Numbered from the stretch's first letter, positions 43,882 to 56,261 are shown. The stretch: DNA of 64,000 bases from Muscardinus avellanarius (GCA_963383645.1 OY726566.1:96253321-96317320), one strand, 5' to 3'. A program made the numbers and translations. Notes: generated from the sequence alone by a model not told the origin.

Positions 43882-44056
43882 GCCCGGCGTGATGGCGTAC
43901 GCTTGTAATTCCTGCGCTTGGGAGGTGGAGACAGGAGGATCACGCAGGTTCAAAGCCAGCTGCGCTAGCTTAAGAGACCATGTTTCCAAATAAAAATATA
44001 AAAATGGGTCTGGAAGTGTAGCCCTGAGGTAGAAGGGTTTCCAGGAACCCCAGTAC

Positions 44057-44088
<32 letters not shown>

Positions 44089-44096
44089 AAAAAAAA
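43882..44096 (+). mobile_element. SINE subfamily B with (CA)n A-rich tail
   Basis: Starts directly after the previous SINE: 'gcccggcgtgatggcgtacg', 'cacgcaggttcaaagccagc', 'ggtctggaagtgtagccctg', then (CA)14 at 44057-44084 and A13. The tandem arrangement shows it inserted at the tail of the older copy. Confidence 0.92.
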
Positions 44097-44343
44097 CAGT
44101 TTCATACACACACAAACAAATCATTTGCAAAATAAAATATGCTAGGCAACTTTGATTATTTGATTTTATATGGTACTGGCAATAGAATAACAGCTAGAAC
44201 TTACTAGTGACACAAAGCAGGTTTAATGCAAGAATAGAAGCCACATTTGTATAAATGATGGTAAGAATCATTTAAGATGTATTAGCAGTAAGCTGCATTT
44301 TTAACAACTCAGCTTTTCCTTTTCCTGATTTTTTTGCAGTCTG

Positions 44344-44347
<4 letters not shown>

Positions 44348-44391
<44 letters not shown>
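44348..44391 (+). repeat. (TA)n microsatellite
   Basis: About 22 pure TA units, self-complementary. Confidence 0.97.
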
Positions 44392-44397
<6 letters not shown>

Positions 44398-44399
44398 CC

Positions 44400-45820
44400 A
44401 TCTTTCTATTTTAAAATATCAAAAAATTATAAACCTTATCATAGGCTAAATATTAGCTTAGGATCAGATTTCTAGAACATATTGGGCGAAACAACAACAA
44501 CAACAACAAAATTAGAGATATGTATTTTTAAGACAAATGAAAATTTAAAAAAAAAGGTGTGATAGTTGGGCAGTGCTTTGAAGCCACCTGTATTTATTCA
44601 CCTCTCTTTTCCGTGGTGAAGTACCCCATAAACCTCAGATACCCTTGAGGGCTGACCTTGTGGCAGGAATGAACACACTTTTTCAAGAGTCAATATTCAG
44701 AGTCAGTGCTTTGACTGACAAGATCACTACTATCTTCTAAGAAGTCCTTTAAAAAGAGATTAATTCACAGACTCAGTTCCTGAAGCTTCTATTCCTCTTG
44801 CAAATATTATGAGTCAGCAAGTTGAGGATGACTCCCTGGATTCTCGACTTTTAACAAGCACCTGGCATGATCCTGAAGTGGGTAATCATAGAAGCACATT
44901 TTAAATAACAGCAGAATAACACCCTGGAAGCTCACGGGTGTTAACGGGGAAAGCAGTCACAATGTGAAACTCAAATGTTGCTGCCAGTGTTATTGTAAGA
45001 GTTTCCCATACCTATGAGAGCCATCAAGGCCCAGCCAGAGCGCTTAGCTTTAGCCAGATAATTTCTGAATTCCTAGGCAGATTCTAGGGTGAGTGACACA
45101 TTTCAATTCAAGAGGACAGCCATAGGTAAGGATGCTTCTCTTCTATTTTATAGAAAACCTGCATACCTGTTTGTTGAGATGGAGTGTGGTTCTACCTGCA
45201 TCCTTTACATTCTTAGAGTTCTTCCTGGCCATTTAAGAAATAAATCCTATTTATTTCTTATTTATTTATTTTCTAAGCCGTGTTTAATTTTTCCTTTCTA
45301 TAATCCTTCTCATTCTCTTTGCTATCTTCTCAGACTATAAATATCCTCCTGATTCTGAAGCTTCTCTGTGCGGTCTTCTACACAGTGTCCGGTAAAGGTT
45401 TTCACTGACAGTCAAGCTGGAATCCAGCTCCTGGCTGCGTCTTCGCCTTGTCTCCCAGCTATGGAGTGGAGACAGTTTGAGCGAGGCAATAATCTTAAAT
45501 GTTAACAGGGATGCATTTGGCTGTTACCTTTGCGAAGTATTGATGCGCTATGATGATCCTGAGTAACAGGCTGATATAATATCAATCTCCTCTAGGAATA
45601 AGAACATCGTAATGGTTTTTTTTTTTTTCCTGATGTTACTGCTCACTGTTAGTCATAAAGATGATTCGTCTTTTTTAATAAAGCAAATAAGTGTTTTCCT
45701 ACCTCACCCCCCATGCCTAGCCAATAAAAAAGACATAATAGTGCAGGAAGACAAATCTTTTATTTCTTGACTGTTTAATGAACTACGAAGGAGTTCTTCG
45801 CAAGGGGCAAGAGTGGGAGC
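44400..45820. other. Repeat-poor unassigned region
   Basis: No SINE or LINE is seen. 44870-45080 and 45370-45620 have balanced, non-repetitive sequence that could be constrained, but I recognise no exon. Confidence 0.4.
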
Positions 45821-45835
45821 TAAAGAATTAGATGA

Positions 45836-46025
45836 GCCGGGCGTGGTGACGCACGCTTGTAATCCCCGTGCTTGGGAGGCAGAGACAGGAGGATCGCGCA
45901 GGTTCGAAACCAGCCGCGCGCGCTGGCTTAGGAGACCCTGTTTCCAAATAAAAATATAAAATAGGTCTGGGAGTGTAGCCCGGAGGTAGAAGGGCTTCCA
46001 GGAACCCTAGTACCACACACACAAA
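45836..46025 (+). mobile_element. SINE subfamily B, young, perfect 14-bp duplication
   Basis: Full-length reference copy: 'gccgggcgtggtgacgcacg', 'cgcgcaggttcgaaaccagc', 'cgcgcgcgctggcttaggag', 'ggtctgggagtgtagcccgg', then a short CA/A tail. The direct repeat aaagaattagatga is exact at 45822-45835 and 46026-46039. CpGs are preserved. Confidence 0.96.
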
Positions 46026-46039
46026 AAAGAATTAGATGA

Positions 46040-46880
46040 AAGCTAATTTCCCCCCACTTTGAATAAAGGCAAAGCATGGAAGAATTTGCTTGGATAGAAT
46101 AATCAAATAAATTGCATATTCTGTTTTGTACCGTTGAACATCTCTTACTGTTACGTCTTTAGCACTGGTACAGTGGGAAAAGACTTCTACCCTAGCCAGC
46201 GTGCAAATAGGTACTTGGTGGATTCTACTCCATTGCCTTCTTCGGAGAGCATCAGGACCTTTGGTTTTATTTTAGGGAGAAGATAAAGAGTGGCCCTGGA
46301 GACCAAATACTTTTCCCAGATAGGTCTACTGTTTTCTTGCTTTTATCCTCAAAATTACTTTTCAGTTAGATTTATCAGTGAGTGAACCATTACAGCTTCA
46401 CATGTAAGCCAAATATTAAAGACTTTTCTTTCTTTTTTCTTCTTCACACTGAATGCTGAGGGTCCTGGAGAGAAGGAAAGTCCTGGCTGATGCAGGTTTA
46501 ACTCTTCTTGCCTTGGCAAGTACATGTTATTCAAAGGTAAAAAAAGGGTTCTCAGTTTTGGTTTTAAGATGAGCATTATCAGATACTTTCTGTGACTAGA
46601 TATTTTCATGTAAGGGGAGATTTCAGAATTGTGAATAAGATATGGATCTACCCATTAAATCAGACCCAAAAAATCACAAAATGTCATATGCAGAATTTTA
46701 ACCAAAATTTTAAGATCTCTGTTATTTCTTTACATTTATTTTACACTTATTTCTTCCTCATGCCCAACTTATGATGTAGGCCTTTAGGCCTTTGTTATTT
46801 TTTCTTCCAAGTCTGGAAATTAAGGCCTTTTAACACTAAATAACTAGGCCTCGGTTTACTTATTTTTATTTATTTTTATT
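46040..46880. other. Unassigned region
   Basis: No recognised repeat or exon. Confidence 0.4.
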
Positions 46881-46885
46881 TTTGG

Positions 46886-47073
46886 TGGTACTGGGGTTCC
46901 TGGAAACCCTTTTACTTCTACTTCCAGGCTACACTCCCAAACCTATTTTTTAATATTTTTTTTATTTGGAAACAGGGTTTCTTAAGCGCGGTTGACTTCA
47001 AACCTGCGCGATGATCCTCCTGTCTCCGCCTCCCAAGCGAGGGGATTACAAGAGTGCACCATCCCTCCTGGCT
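46886..47073 (-). mobile_element. SINE subfamily B, antisense
   Basis: 'ggtactggggttcctggaaa', a duplicated 'cttctacttc' in the right half, linker complement 'tttggaaacagggtttctta', then 'cttcaaacctgcgcgatgat'. 'ctaggcct' occurs on both sides and may be its target duplication. Confidence 0.9.
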
Positions 47074-47139
47074 AGGCCTGGACTTAAAAGTGAATGTGTA
47101 GCTTTGACATCAGACCCACACCTAAGGCCAAAGTTTTTA

Positions 47140-47153
47140 TTTATTTATTTTTA

Positions 47154-47199
<46 letters not shown>

Positions 47200-47376
47200 T
47201 TGGTGGTACTGGGGTTCCTGGAAGCCCTTCTACCTCCGGGCTACACTCCGAGACCTATTTTTACATTTTTATTTGGAAACAGGGTCTCCTAAGCCAGAGC
47301 GCGTGGCTGGCTTCGAACCTGCGCGATCCTCCTGTCCGAAGCGTGGGGATTACAAGCGTGCGCCACCATGCCCCGC
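47140..47376 (-). mobile_element. SINE subfamily B, antisense, perfect 16-bp duplication
   Basis: Tail complement is (ATT)n at 47155-47199, then 'ggtactggggttcctggaag', 'cttctacctccgggctacac', 'ggcttcgaacctgcgcgatc' and 'gcgccaccatgccccgc'. The direct repeat aaggccaaagttttta is exact at 47124-47139 and 47377-47392, so it is a recent insertion. Confidence 0.96.
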
Positions 47377-47412
47377 AAGGCCAAAGTTTTTAAATGTGTT
47401 TTTTTCCCTTGG

Positions 47413-47448
47413 TTTGTTTGTTTGTTTGTTTGTTTGTTTGTTTGTTTT
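47413..47448 (+). repeat. (GTTT)n microsatellite
   Basis: Eight GTTT units, just beyond the SINE target duplication. Confidence 0.95.
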
Positions 47449-47449
47449 G

Positions 47450-49185
47450 CTTTACACACCACAAACAGCTTCTTTATGAGAATAGTCCATTATATTCATT
47501 GGCTGATAAAGTTAATGAAGGAAGAAAAACGATGGAGGTAAGTCTCATTTCCAATCTGTGTTCAGAAAAAAACAGACAGTGAAAAAAGCAAAGTTCATGT
47601 TAGGTAGGTGAGTCTCAGGGAAGTTTTAAAGCCAGCGTCTTGGTCTCTAACCTTCTGCTGTGGCCCAATTTCAACACTCCACGTGGAGAAATTCAAGAAG
47701 CTTCCTTGTCTTGAGGTGGGGTGGGGGAGTCTTTCTGGAAACAGAGATGGGAGGGGTCTCCAAAAGGCTTCCTGGTATAAACTTTCCTGGGCACAAAATA
47801 TAATTGCGTGGATTTTTCTAAAACGTTTATATATAAAAACGCACAAATATATATGAGGTTTCTGTAGACTAGGAAAACACTAACTGTGTGTGGATAAATT
47901 ATTCTGATTTCTCTCCTATTCCATGCTGTTCTATCTCTTCCCTTTCTCTGTAAAACATTTGTTATTACTTAATGTTAACTTCTGCATTGCAGGTGCACAA
48001 ACAAAGGCCCAAATCCTAACTGTTGTAAGGGATAAGCCATCAGTGGATTAATTCTATGCCTGTTTACATGTCCACTGTCAGCTCTAACTACTTGTCTGTG
48101 TGCCCTAAACCGCCTGAGAATCATTAGTGTCCATTGGTAAATGATAATACCAGCTAATTTTTTACAATTAATTGAAATTTCACACTCTTACACTTCCATA
48201 TCAGTCAATATTTTTACATACTGACACTTTTAATCAAGGTTTATCTTTCACAAGGGAGCAACAACAGGGCCCTAATTAATTAAAGTGATAATTGCTCCCC
48301 TCTCCTTCGCAGTTTGTTAGTTACATAACACATTCTGCAGGAAATCCACATCTCGAGCATTCCTCTTTAAAATCCCCCCCCTTTATAAGAAGATGCTTCT
48401 GCCTCTGCAAGAATTTACTGAAATTTCGAATTATTTTTGTGTTCTAACAGTGTTTCGGAAAGGAGGTCATATTTATTTTACAGTTGTGTTTCCATATTCA
48501 AACAAAAGAAAGTGACATCTTTCCATTACTGAAGTGTTCAGATGGAATCCCAAGGGTCATTGTCATAGAAGAAAGCCAGGTTGTCAGATGTCTTCCACTT
48601 TGATGTTCTCTAGCTTATTTTAGCTTCCTTGTCTCCATGTAAGTTCCCATGGTCCATGCCTCTTGGATCTGTTTTTCATTTCCAAATCCTCAGCTGCTTA
48701 ATTGCCCCTGCCTCTCCATAGCTTTTTTGGTGCATACGGGTTGTTAAATTTTAGGAGACACTGAATCTCCTTTAATAATATTCTCCTCTCCCTACATTTT
48801 GGCATCTCTTGGCGTCTGATGCATTTTCCAAAGTAATTGATGGTGACTGTCAATCCATGAGGTGATTTACCTAAGACTTAGGAATCCAGATCTTGAGATC
48901 CTGCACTATATACAGATTCTGGTAATTTTCTAAAAACCATTTCTGTTTGTTCCTTTTAGTTAGACTTATGTGCTTTTTTCATGTCACTTGTAGCAAACAA
49001 TTTAACTACATTTGAAAATTATTATTTCTCCTAAACCCCTGCACCCTTATGTTACTTTTTTGCTATAATAAAAATAAAACCTGATACTAAGGGGTCAGTT
49101 GTGAAAATTCAAACTTTTCCCTCTACTCTGTATAATTATTGAAATACATCTCTTCTTGCTGTACTAGTTTATTTTTAATAGAATT
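47450..49185. other. Repeat-poor region with candidate conserved block 48000-48560
   Basis: No SINE or LINE recognised. Around 48250 lies a homeobox-rich motif cluster with TAATTAATTAAA flanked by inverted repeats GGGAGCAA/TTGCTCCC. Composition and lack of repeats suggest constraint. Confidence 0.45.
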
Positions 49186-49350
49186 TATTTTGGGGAGCAG
49201 TTTTAAGTTCATAGCAAAATAAAGTGACAGGTACAGAGAGTTCTATAGACTCCTGTCCTTAGGCTGGAAAGGGCCTCCCTTAAGATCAACATCCCCTGGA
49301 AAAGTGGTACCTTAGTTACAGTCCATGGACCTGCACTGATATACTGATAA

Positions 49351-49494
49351 ATACATACATATGTATGTATGTATTTATACATACATATGTATGTATATAT
49401 ATATGTATATATACGTATATATACATATATGTATATATATGTATATATATGTATATCTGTATATATATATGTATATATAATATATGTATATACA
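49351..49494 (+). repeat. (TATG/TA)n palindrome-rich array
   Basis: Alternating pyrimidine-purine sequence that includes two identical 20-bp palindromes (49351-49370 and 49377-49396). The long frames through it are repeat translations only. Confidence 0.95.
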
Positions 49495-49519
49495 TCAGGG
49501 ATCATCTAACTTGCTTTTT

Positions 49520-49565
49520 CCTCCTCCTTCCTTCCTCCCTCCCTCCCTCCCTCCCTCCCTTCCTC
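49520..49565 (+). repeat. (CCTT/CCCT)n tract
   Basis: CCTC, CCTT and CCCT tetramers directly before the antisense B1-like element, probably its tail. Confidence 0.93.
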
Positions 49566-49680
49566 AGTTGTAATAGGATGTATGTTGTACAGGCTAGTCT
49601 CAAACTCCTAGGTTCAAACATTCTCTCTGACTCAACCTCTCCAGTAGAGTAGCTGAGCCCACAGGCACATGTCGTTCAGC
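49566..49680 (-). mobile_element. B1/FLAM-like SINE, antisense
   Basis: 'gttgtacaggctagtctcaa', 'actcctaggttcaaacattc' and 'cacaggcacatgtcgttcag' match a 7SL-derived monomer in reverse, without an ID half. Confidence 0.65.
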
Positions 49681-50009
49681 CTACTCAGGATTCACTCTTG
49701 GTGTTTTACATGTATAGGTTTGAACAAACAAATGTGCCATTATAATGTCAGAAATGTATTACCATTGCCCTAAAGCCTCACATTCATTTTGCAAATCTTT
49801 TTTTTTTTACCATTTCCTCCTCACATTCATTTTTCAAATCTTTTTTTTTACCATTTCCTCATCTTTGTTCTCTCCAGAATACACATAAATCTATCATAGA
49901 GTTACATTTTAAAACTGGTTTATTTTGCTTAGTAATATGCATTTAAGTTTCTCTCATATATTTTCATAGATTAATAGTTTAATTTTCTTAGAGCTTGATA
50001 ATATTTAAT

Positions 50010-50840
50010 TGCACTTGTTTTTTTGGAATTTTTTTTGAATTGTAAAAGTGTTTTCTTGTTCCTCAAAGCTAAAATTTTACTATCCATTAAAGAAATATTT
50101 TTTACAGTGTCTATTATTTTATTCTTCTATTGAATTCCCTCTAATCTTTTATTGCCTTGTCAAATTCTTAAATTCTGGAACTTTCCAAGAATAGTCACAG
50201 AACTCATGTTCAGAATATTTTAATTCTATCTCTTTATATTTTTCCTTTAACACACTCTACCGCTATTTCAGTCCTTAGTGAGAAAGCATTATTACTTGGA
50301 ATTGGATTTTATTTAACTAACTATTTATCCACTATTATATTTTTATGGGTATTTTTGTAATTCGGACAACAAAATCCTTTTACTTTCTGTTTAAGGATTT
50401 AAATGGATCGTTTATCTTGTTTTGACAAGTCTTCTGCTCCCTTGAGTCCACATTCAAGAAGGGGGAGGAATGTCCATCACAGGACTGTTTCTTTCTCATC
50501 TCTCTTTCTCAATCGACTCTCATCATTAATCAGCTGTCAAAGTCATAATAAAATTTAGTAAAAATACCAGACACCTAGATAAATAAAGTAGCCTATGAAA
50601 TACCATACTGACCACTAAATGAAATACCATAATATTTAATTTATTTTTGTCAATAACTGACTTCTTGTTTCTAATTTGGAAATAAGAGAAGTGTTAAGAG
50701 TTTACTTAATATTCTTCTGTCTGGGGTATGACACTTCCTCTGTTCTCCATATTTAGGAAAATTGATGCTGTCTGATATATTGATACCATCATCCCAGCTT
50801 TTTTTACATGAGTTCTACACTAGATAGCTAATGATACCCG
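50010..50840. other. Unassigned AT-rich region
   Basis: No recognised repeat, exon or motif. Confidence 0.4.
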
Positions 50841-50849
50841 CTCATTTAA

Positions 50850-51075
50850 CTTAGCCTTTCACATCTTCACTTGGGTGCCCTTTTTATCTTACATGCATAC
50901 TTCATATTCAACTCCTTTACACGGTAAAATTCTCATTGATAGTCTCATTTCATTAGGAGAAATATACTCCATAAGGAAGGAATCGTATGCCACTTGTTTT
51001 TCTCTTCTCTCTCTCTCCTTCTTGGCTCAGAATCTGATGTCTACCTCAATTCTTGGCACAATAAATATTATGTAA
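50850..51075 (+). mobile_element. L2-like fragment
   Basis: 'cctttcacatcttcacttgg', 'ctccataaggaaggaatcgt' and 'tctacctcaattcttggcac' followed by 'aataaatattatg' fit the L2 3' end. Confidence 0.5.
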
Positions 51076-51079
51076 AGAC

Positions 51080-54050
51080 GATTTTATGCCACTAGTCTGC
51101 TAAGTGTTCCAAGTTTCCTAACACCTCAGTCAACTTCTGTTGGTTTCTTAATACCAAGTTTTTGTTTTATGAAATAATTCAAACTCTCTCTAGGTAAAAT
51201 TTATCTTTCAGAATAAATCTTCCCTCCTGGCACATTTTTCCACTTTTGAAAACAACAGTTGATCTAAGCCTTAGCAAAACTGTCTCTGGGCTGTCCTCGT
51301 AGGTACACGGTAGAACAATTTTGTCTATGCCAGAGCCAGTTAATATCTAGTACATGAACTTGTAAAGGAACCAAATGTTTTAGTTTTTATATGTAACATA
51401 TTTTGAAAGAAATTATAGCCAAAAATATATGATTTAAACAGATTCCCTTCACCCCATATTGGGGATGGATTTGATACCATTTTCTCTTTTTACTTGATCC
51501 CAACTAAAAGTTATATGACTAAAGATGAAAAGCAATTTACATTTTGAAAGTATGATCCATTTTGGACAACTTGCCATATGTAACCTAAAGCATAAAATTG
51601 GAGGGTTGATTTGTTTTTCTTTTTATTTATTTTTTCACTCCATAAATATGTTCTGGACATGTAATCTGCTCATAACATCATACTTGGGCCACAACAGTAT
51701 CCTCCTACCTGGGGCCTTCTGCCATCACATATCAATAGGGAAAGGAGACATATTTCACTCCAATGGCCACTTTTACCCTTGATTCACCAGGCTCAGCCTC
51801 ACCTCCTAACAGCACTGCTGCAAGCTTGGTCGCTGTAGGGGACCTGTTCTCCCTTTTAAAAAGCATCTTCCCCTGGCCACCACTTCAAGGGAGCTTGGAG
51901 TGTGAAGGATTAAACATCTCTTCCTGTCTTAAGGCTCAGGCATGTCCCAAAGAGTGTCAGAGAGTATAAAGTAGTGGTAAAGTGCAGCTACTTTAAAGAC
52001 AATTTTATCATTAGCTTACCTTTCTTTCACAGATTCAACAATTTTGTGGGGGCTTCACCATCATCTAGTTTACACCCTCAATTTTACAGCTAAGGAAACT
52101 GTTACCAAGAATCAATAATAGGCTGTGATGAAAGTTAATGTGATCTGAGGTGATGGAGTCTGAACATCCTGAAAACCAAACCATTATCAATTTAATAATC
52201 TCACCATAACTACTCCCATGGAATGTTCCATCTGATTATCTTAAATCTTAGAGTTTAATTCCTTTTGAGAACGATCTGATTCTGTACATCCTCATTCTTT
52301 TACTTCTTAATTTGTCTTTAGATTCTGTATCTGACTCCCGTCTCTTTTTCCCTGATGCTTTATCATAATTTGGTGAAAGATTTTATTGAAAATTCTGGGT
52401 TTAAACATGAGTGATTGCCAAAACTTCAGTGATAGATATGAGATGGTGCCAACTCATGATAACATTCTTCTGGGTCTTGTTAAAAAGTCAACACCAGCTC
52501 AATGAGCTACCTTAATATCCAGAGTAACTACTTTTCCCATTTCCTGAGGTTTTTGAGATATTATATAGTCATTTTTGCTACCAAATTGCCTATAAATAGG
52601 TAGAGGTTTTAACTAATCATTGTAATATTTGGGCCAATTGTGTATTTTTAAATTAATGTTGATGTTTCTTAAAAAAAAGCCAACTTAACTTTTAATTTAC
52701 ACAATCAAGGATAATAGAAAACTCATTAGACAATAGATTTTTCCCTGAGATGTCTTATAACTTCAAAAAGTGAAGCAAGGATGATGGATTAACACTTTTA
52801 TAAAACTACATCAAATTCTAATTCTTCTTTCTGATTTCTCATTTTATAAGGTCATTAGGAAACTCTGTTATCACATCTATTGCCACATTTGCAAGCATTG
52901 TCCATGCAGTGTCTTTAGAGTGAGGAAAAATGACAAATTGGAAAGCTACATTTTTATGTCATCTTAATTTTGGCAATGTGATTTTCTTCCAAATAACAAA
53001 TTACTTCACTCAGAATTCTGCTATCCATAAATGTAATCAGATTTGCCATAAATCTTTTTTAAACACACTGCTTTTTATTCTGTTTATTGTCTTTTTGCCC
53101 TGTTACATATCTAGGGACAAGCAAGGGGAAAGTGATTGGTGATGAGTTGAGGAACTGGTGTTGTCCGAGACCCTGAGTATCTCATGGTCCAGAGACATTC
53201 GCATAGAGGTGACAGAATGCTCTCTCAGCCCACTGCCACTTTCCCTGGAACGGGATGTGCTCCTGGGGAATGTTGGGAAGGCACTTGTAAAGCTATTTTA
53301 AGAGGCGTTTGGAACTGCGAGAGGACAGGGAGGTATAGGAGAACATGCCAGACGCCTTGTTTGTAAATACTCTATTCTCTTTAGGGGTTACTCAGTGGCA
53401 AAATCAAAAAGGACAGCTTGCCAGGAAATAAAGCTGCTTATCTTGACTCACTAGAAGAGAATTCCTTTCTCAGTGAAGACTGAAAATTAAAATTGAAACA
53501 TTTCAGTGAGTGACAGAGAACCAGTCTCCCTGTTTGTTCTGTGTCTTTCTTGTGTAAGCTTCCAACCTATGGATGAGCTGCTGCCATTAGCTCATCCTTT
53601 GAATCTGCCAGAAGACAAATAGGACTTTGTTTTCAGAGAAACTGTATTTAAAGATCATGATGCTAATTTGCCTCCACCTTTTAAAAAAAATGTTCCATTT
53701 CTCTTTATACAGACGCACAAGAATGATATGGACAGAAATGGGAGGTCTTTGGTGGCAGAGTGTGCCTCTTTAACAAAGGAGCAAAGTGGCAAATAGGGCC
53801 TCAAAGCAAAAGCAAAAGTGCCCCTACTTTCTTGGTCTGTGAAACCCCCCAAGGGTTCCCAGGACAACTGAGGCCCCGCTTGCTTGCAAAGGTCAGCGAG
53901 TCTCAAAAGCTCTCTTCACCCTGCCTAGAAAATTTGCTAAAATTTCAGATAAGTGCTATGTATGCATACCTGAGAAGGATATTATCCATATTTAAAACTA
54001 AAAAAAAACCTCTCATTCATGTCAGTATCATTTTAACTTTATTATTCTGC
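51080..54050. other. Mostly unassigned; MIR-like patch at 52035-52100
   Basis: 'ccctcaattttacagctaag' with 'gaaactgttacca' is MIR-like. The remainder, about 3 kb, shows no SINE, microsatellite or exon I can support. The frame at 53760-54155 ends in the TG array and SINE and is not a gene. Confidence 0.4.
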
Positions 54051-54052
54051 AG

Positions 54053-54101
<49 letters not shown>

Positions 54102-54270
54102 AGGGATGAAACTCAGAGACCCTATACCACTGAACTGCACCCCCAGCCCTTTTGATTTTTTGTTTTGAAACAGGGTCCTGTTATGTCGAAGAGGCAACTT
54201 AGGATTTGCAATCCTCTCACCTCAGCCTCCCAAGTACTGGGATGATAGGCATGCACCTCCACACCTGGCT
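54053..54270 (-). mobile_element. SINE subfamily A, antisense, (TG)n tail
   Basis: (TG)n at 54053-54096 then 'gggatgaaactcagagaccc', 'accactgaactgcaccccca', 'tgttttgaaacagggtcctg' and 'gcatgcacctccacacctgg'. Confidence 0.88.
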
Positions 54271-54279
54271 ATTATTCTA

Positions 54280-56260
54280 CATTTTTAAAGCATACTTTTT
54301 TTTTGTTTTCCTGCACTTTTCTGTTAGTTACTGTATAAAAACATAGGTAAGTGCGTCATAAGAAATACTTATCATTACATTAGAAATCTTTGATCATTCA
54401 TTTGTCTTTTGACATTATTTCTGCAAAACTAGATATATTCAGATACTATGCTAAACATCTAGGGCACAGAGATGATTCATCAAAATTCTACTCTTTACAG
54501 ACTGTCCTGGGAAAATGAAATAAGGAAAGGAATAAGATATATAACACACAGGTACTATACTGGAGATAGGATGTCTGAAATCACAGAGGAGGGGGATAAG
54601 ACTAAGCCAGGAGAAGTTTTATTTCATAAAGCGCTGTAGAATGAGCAATGTTTAACTGGATTTATGAAGAGGAAGAAGGACCTACCAGAAGAGGATTTAG
54701 CATATGCCAATGCATAGCAATGGAGCATTTCAAACCCTACACATTATTCTCACAGCCTAGGTTAGGAATAGGGACACAAGAAGGAAAGGTAAGCATGCTG
54801 GCTGGGTTAGTGCAAATCATGGAGGGTCATAAGCCTATCCATGAGCAAATTCCTTCATCAAAAAGAAACACTTTTATCTAAGTCATGTGCCCTGCACAAT
54901 TCTATTTATATTGACATTCATCTAAGAAAGAAATAGAGAAAAATGAGTAGAACCATGGTAGAGAAGATTAGTTAAAATTGTCAAATGGCAACATCTAGCT
55001 CATGATGTCCGCCATCATCACAGTGCACTGTGCTGAGAGTGTGCGCCCGTGAAAATGCAGAGTGAAAGTGTTCTACTCTCCCATGGTTTCCCTAATCACA
55101 ATCTTGAATGGTATGGTCTTTGGATAAAGTACTAAGTCCATTTCTACGTGTATCATAACACACAGCGGGTGAAGCAAGCGCTGAGCTAGGAGTGTTCTCA
55201 GAGGTATCATGTCTCTCCTTTTTCCTGGGTGCAGATGGTTAGGGACATGTGCATGTAGCAAGCAACACAGGGGAAGGGGGGATTTGGCTTCTATCTACTT
55301 TTAGACACTAAGACTTTGGTTTCATATTAGAGACTTGAGGAAGTAGTAAATGTGTTAAATGCACCTCATTGTTTCTGACCTGTCTTTAAGAGCTGGGATC
55401 ACAGATAATTGCCACCAGTGAGCTTTAAGAGGCAATCTCTTGAAGAATGCAAGCAGGCTACAGGAAGCCTGGGGACCCGCATCAAATGGTATGAATGAAG
55501 GAACCTTCATTTTCTATGGTCTTTCTACCTGACAAATCCTGTGCCCCACTCTTCCTGCAAGCAGATCTACTTAATCAGGGGGCTTAGTTTGGGTTTCAGA
55601 ATATTTTATTTACAAAGTATTTCCAGTTTGCAATGGCTTAACATATCCATCACTTTATCTTATTTTTACAAAAAACAAACAAACAAAAAAAACCGCTGAA
55701 GGGTGATAACAATGAATTGAGGAAATTCAGACAAATCCGTCTCAGGTGACATATTCAAGGCGACAAGGTTTGAAGGGAAATGCAGGAGGTCCAGCTCCCA
55801 CACCACTGTGTTTCATTTTTCTTACAGAGCTCCTGTATGTCATTGCCAGAAATGCCCTGGTATATATATAGCCAAAGTGAATGGGCCACCCTGATCAATC
55901 TTCTGGATAAATTTTGGAGAACTAAGTTAAGAGTGATGAGCCTGGACTTTTGTCTTGAATCAACTAACCCTCAAAACCCAAACAAACAAAACCAGAGTTA
56001 TTAATTGTAAAACTCAAAGCCTCATGATCATTATGCTCCCCTCCTGAGGAGACAACCATATGGAAGGGTCTCTGATGCTTGATTTCTGTGAAGCAATTCT
56101 TGGAGGGATACTTGGATATTTCATTTTATTTTATCATTTTCATTTGAAAATGTCTGGCAATCTGATTTGGTCCCACTTTGCACTTTAAGAAAGAGGTTTG
56201 ATAAGGAAAAATATGTTTTTGAGTCTGTGAGATTTTACTTTAATTAATTAATTATTTTAT
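54280..56260. other. Unassigned region
   Basis: No recognised repeat except short A-rich AAAC runs near 55670. No exon is supported. Confidence 0.4.
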
Positions 56261-56261
56261 T

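Larger units (their letters stand above)
49190..50000 (-). mobile_element. Ancient antisense L1M fragment with insertions
   Basis: Reads as the complement of an old L1M 3' end: 'ggggagcagttttaagttca', 'gattcactcttggtgtttta', 'cttagtaatatgcatttaag' and 'ctctcatatattttcataga'. It is interrupted by the TA/TGTA array and a B1-like SINE. Confidence 0.6.

Noticed and set aside
47011..47479. Overlapping frames of 68-99 codons
   Set aside because: Translated SINE and (ATT)n sequence. The same peptides recur wherever a subfamily B SINE occurs.
49209..49652. Tyr/Ile-rich frames on both strands
   Set aside because: They are translations of the TATG/TATA microsatellite.
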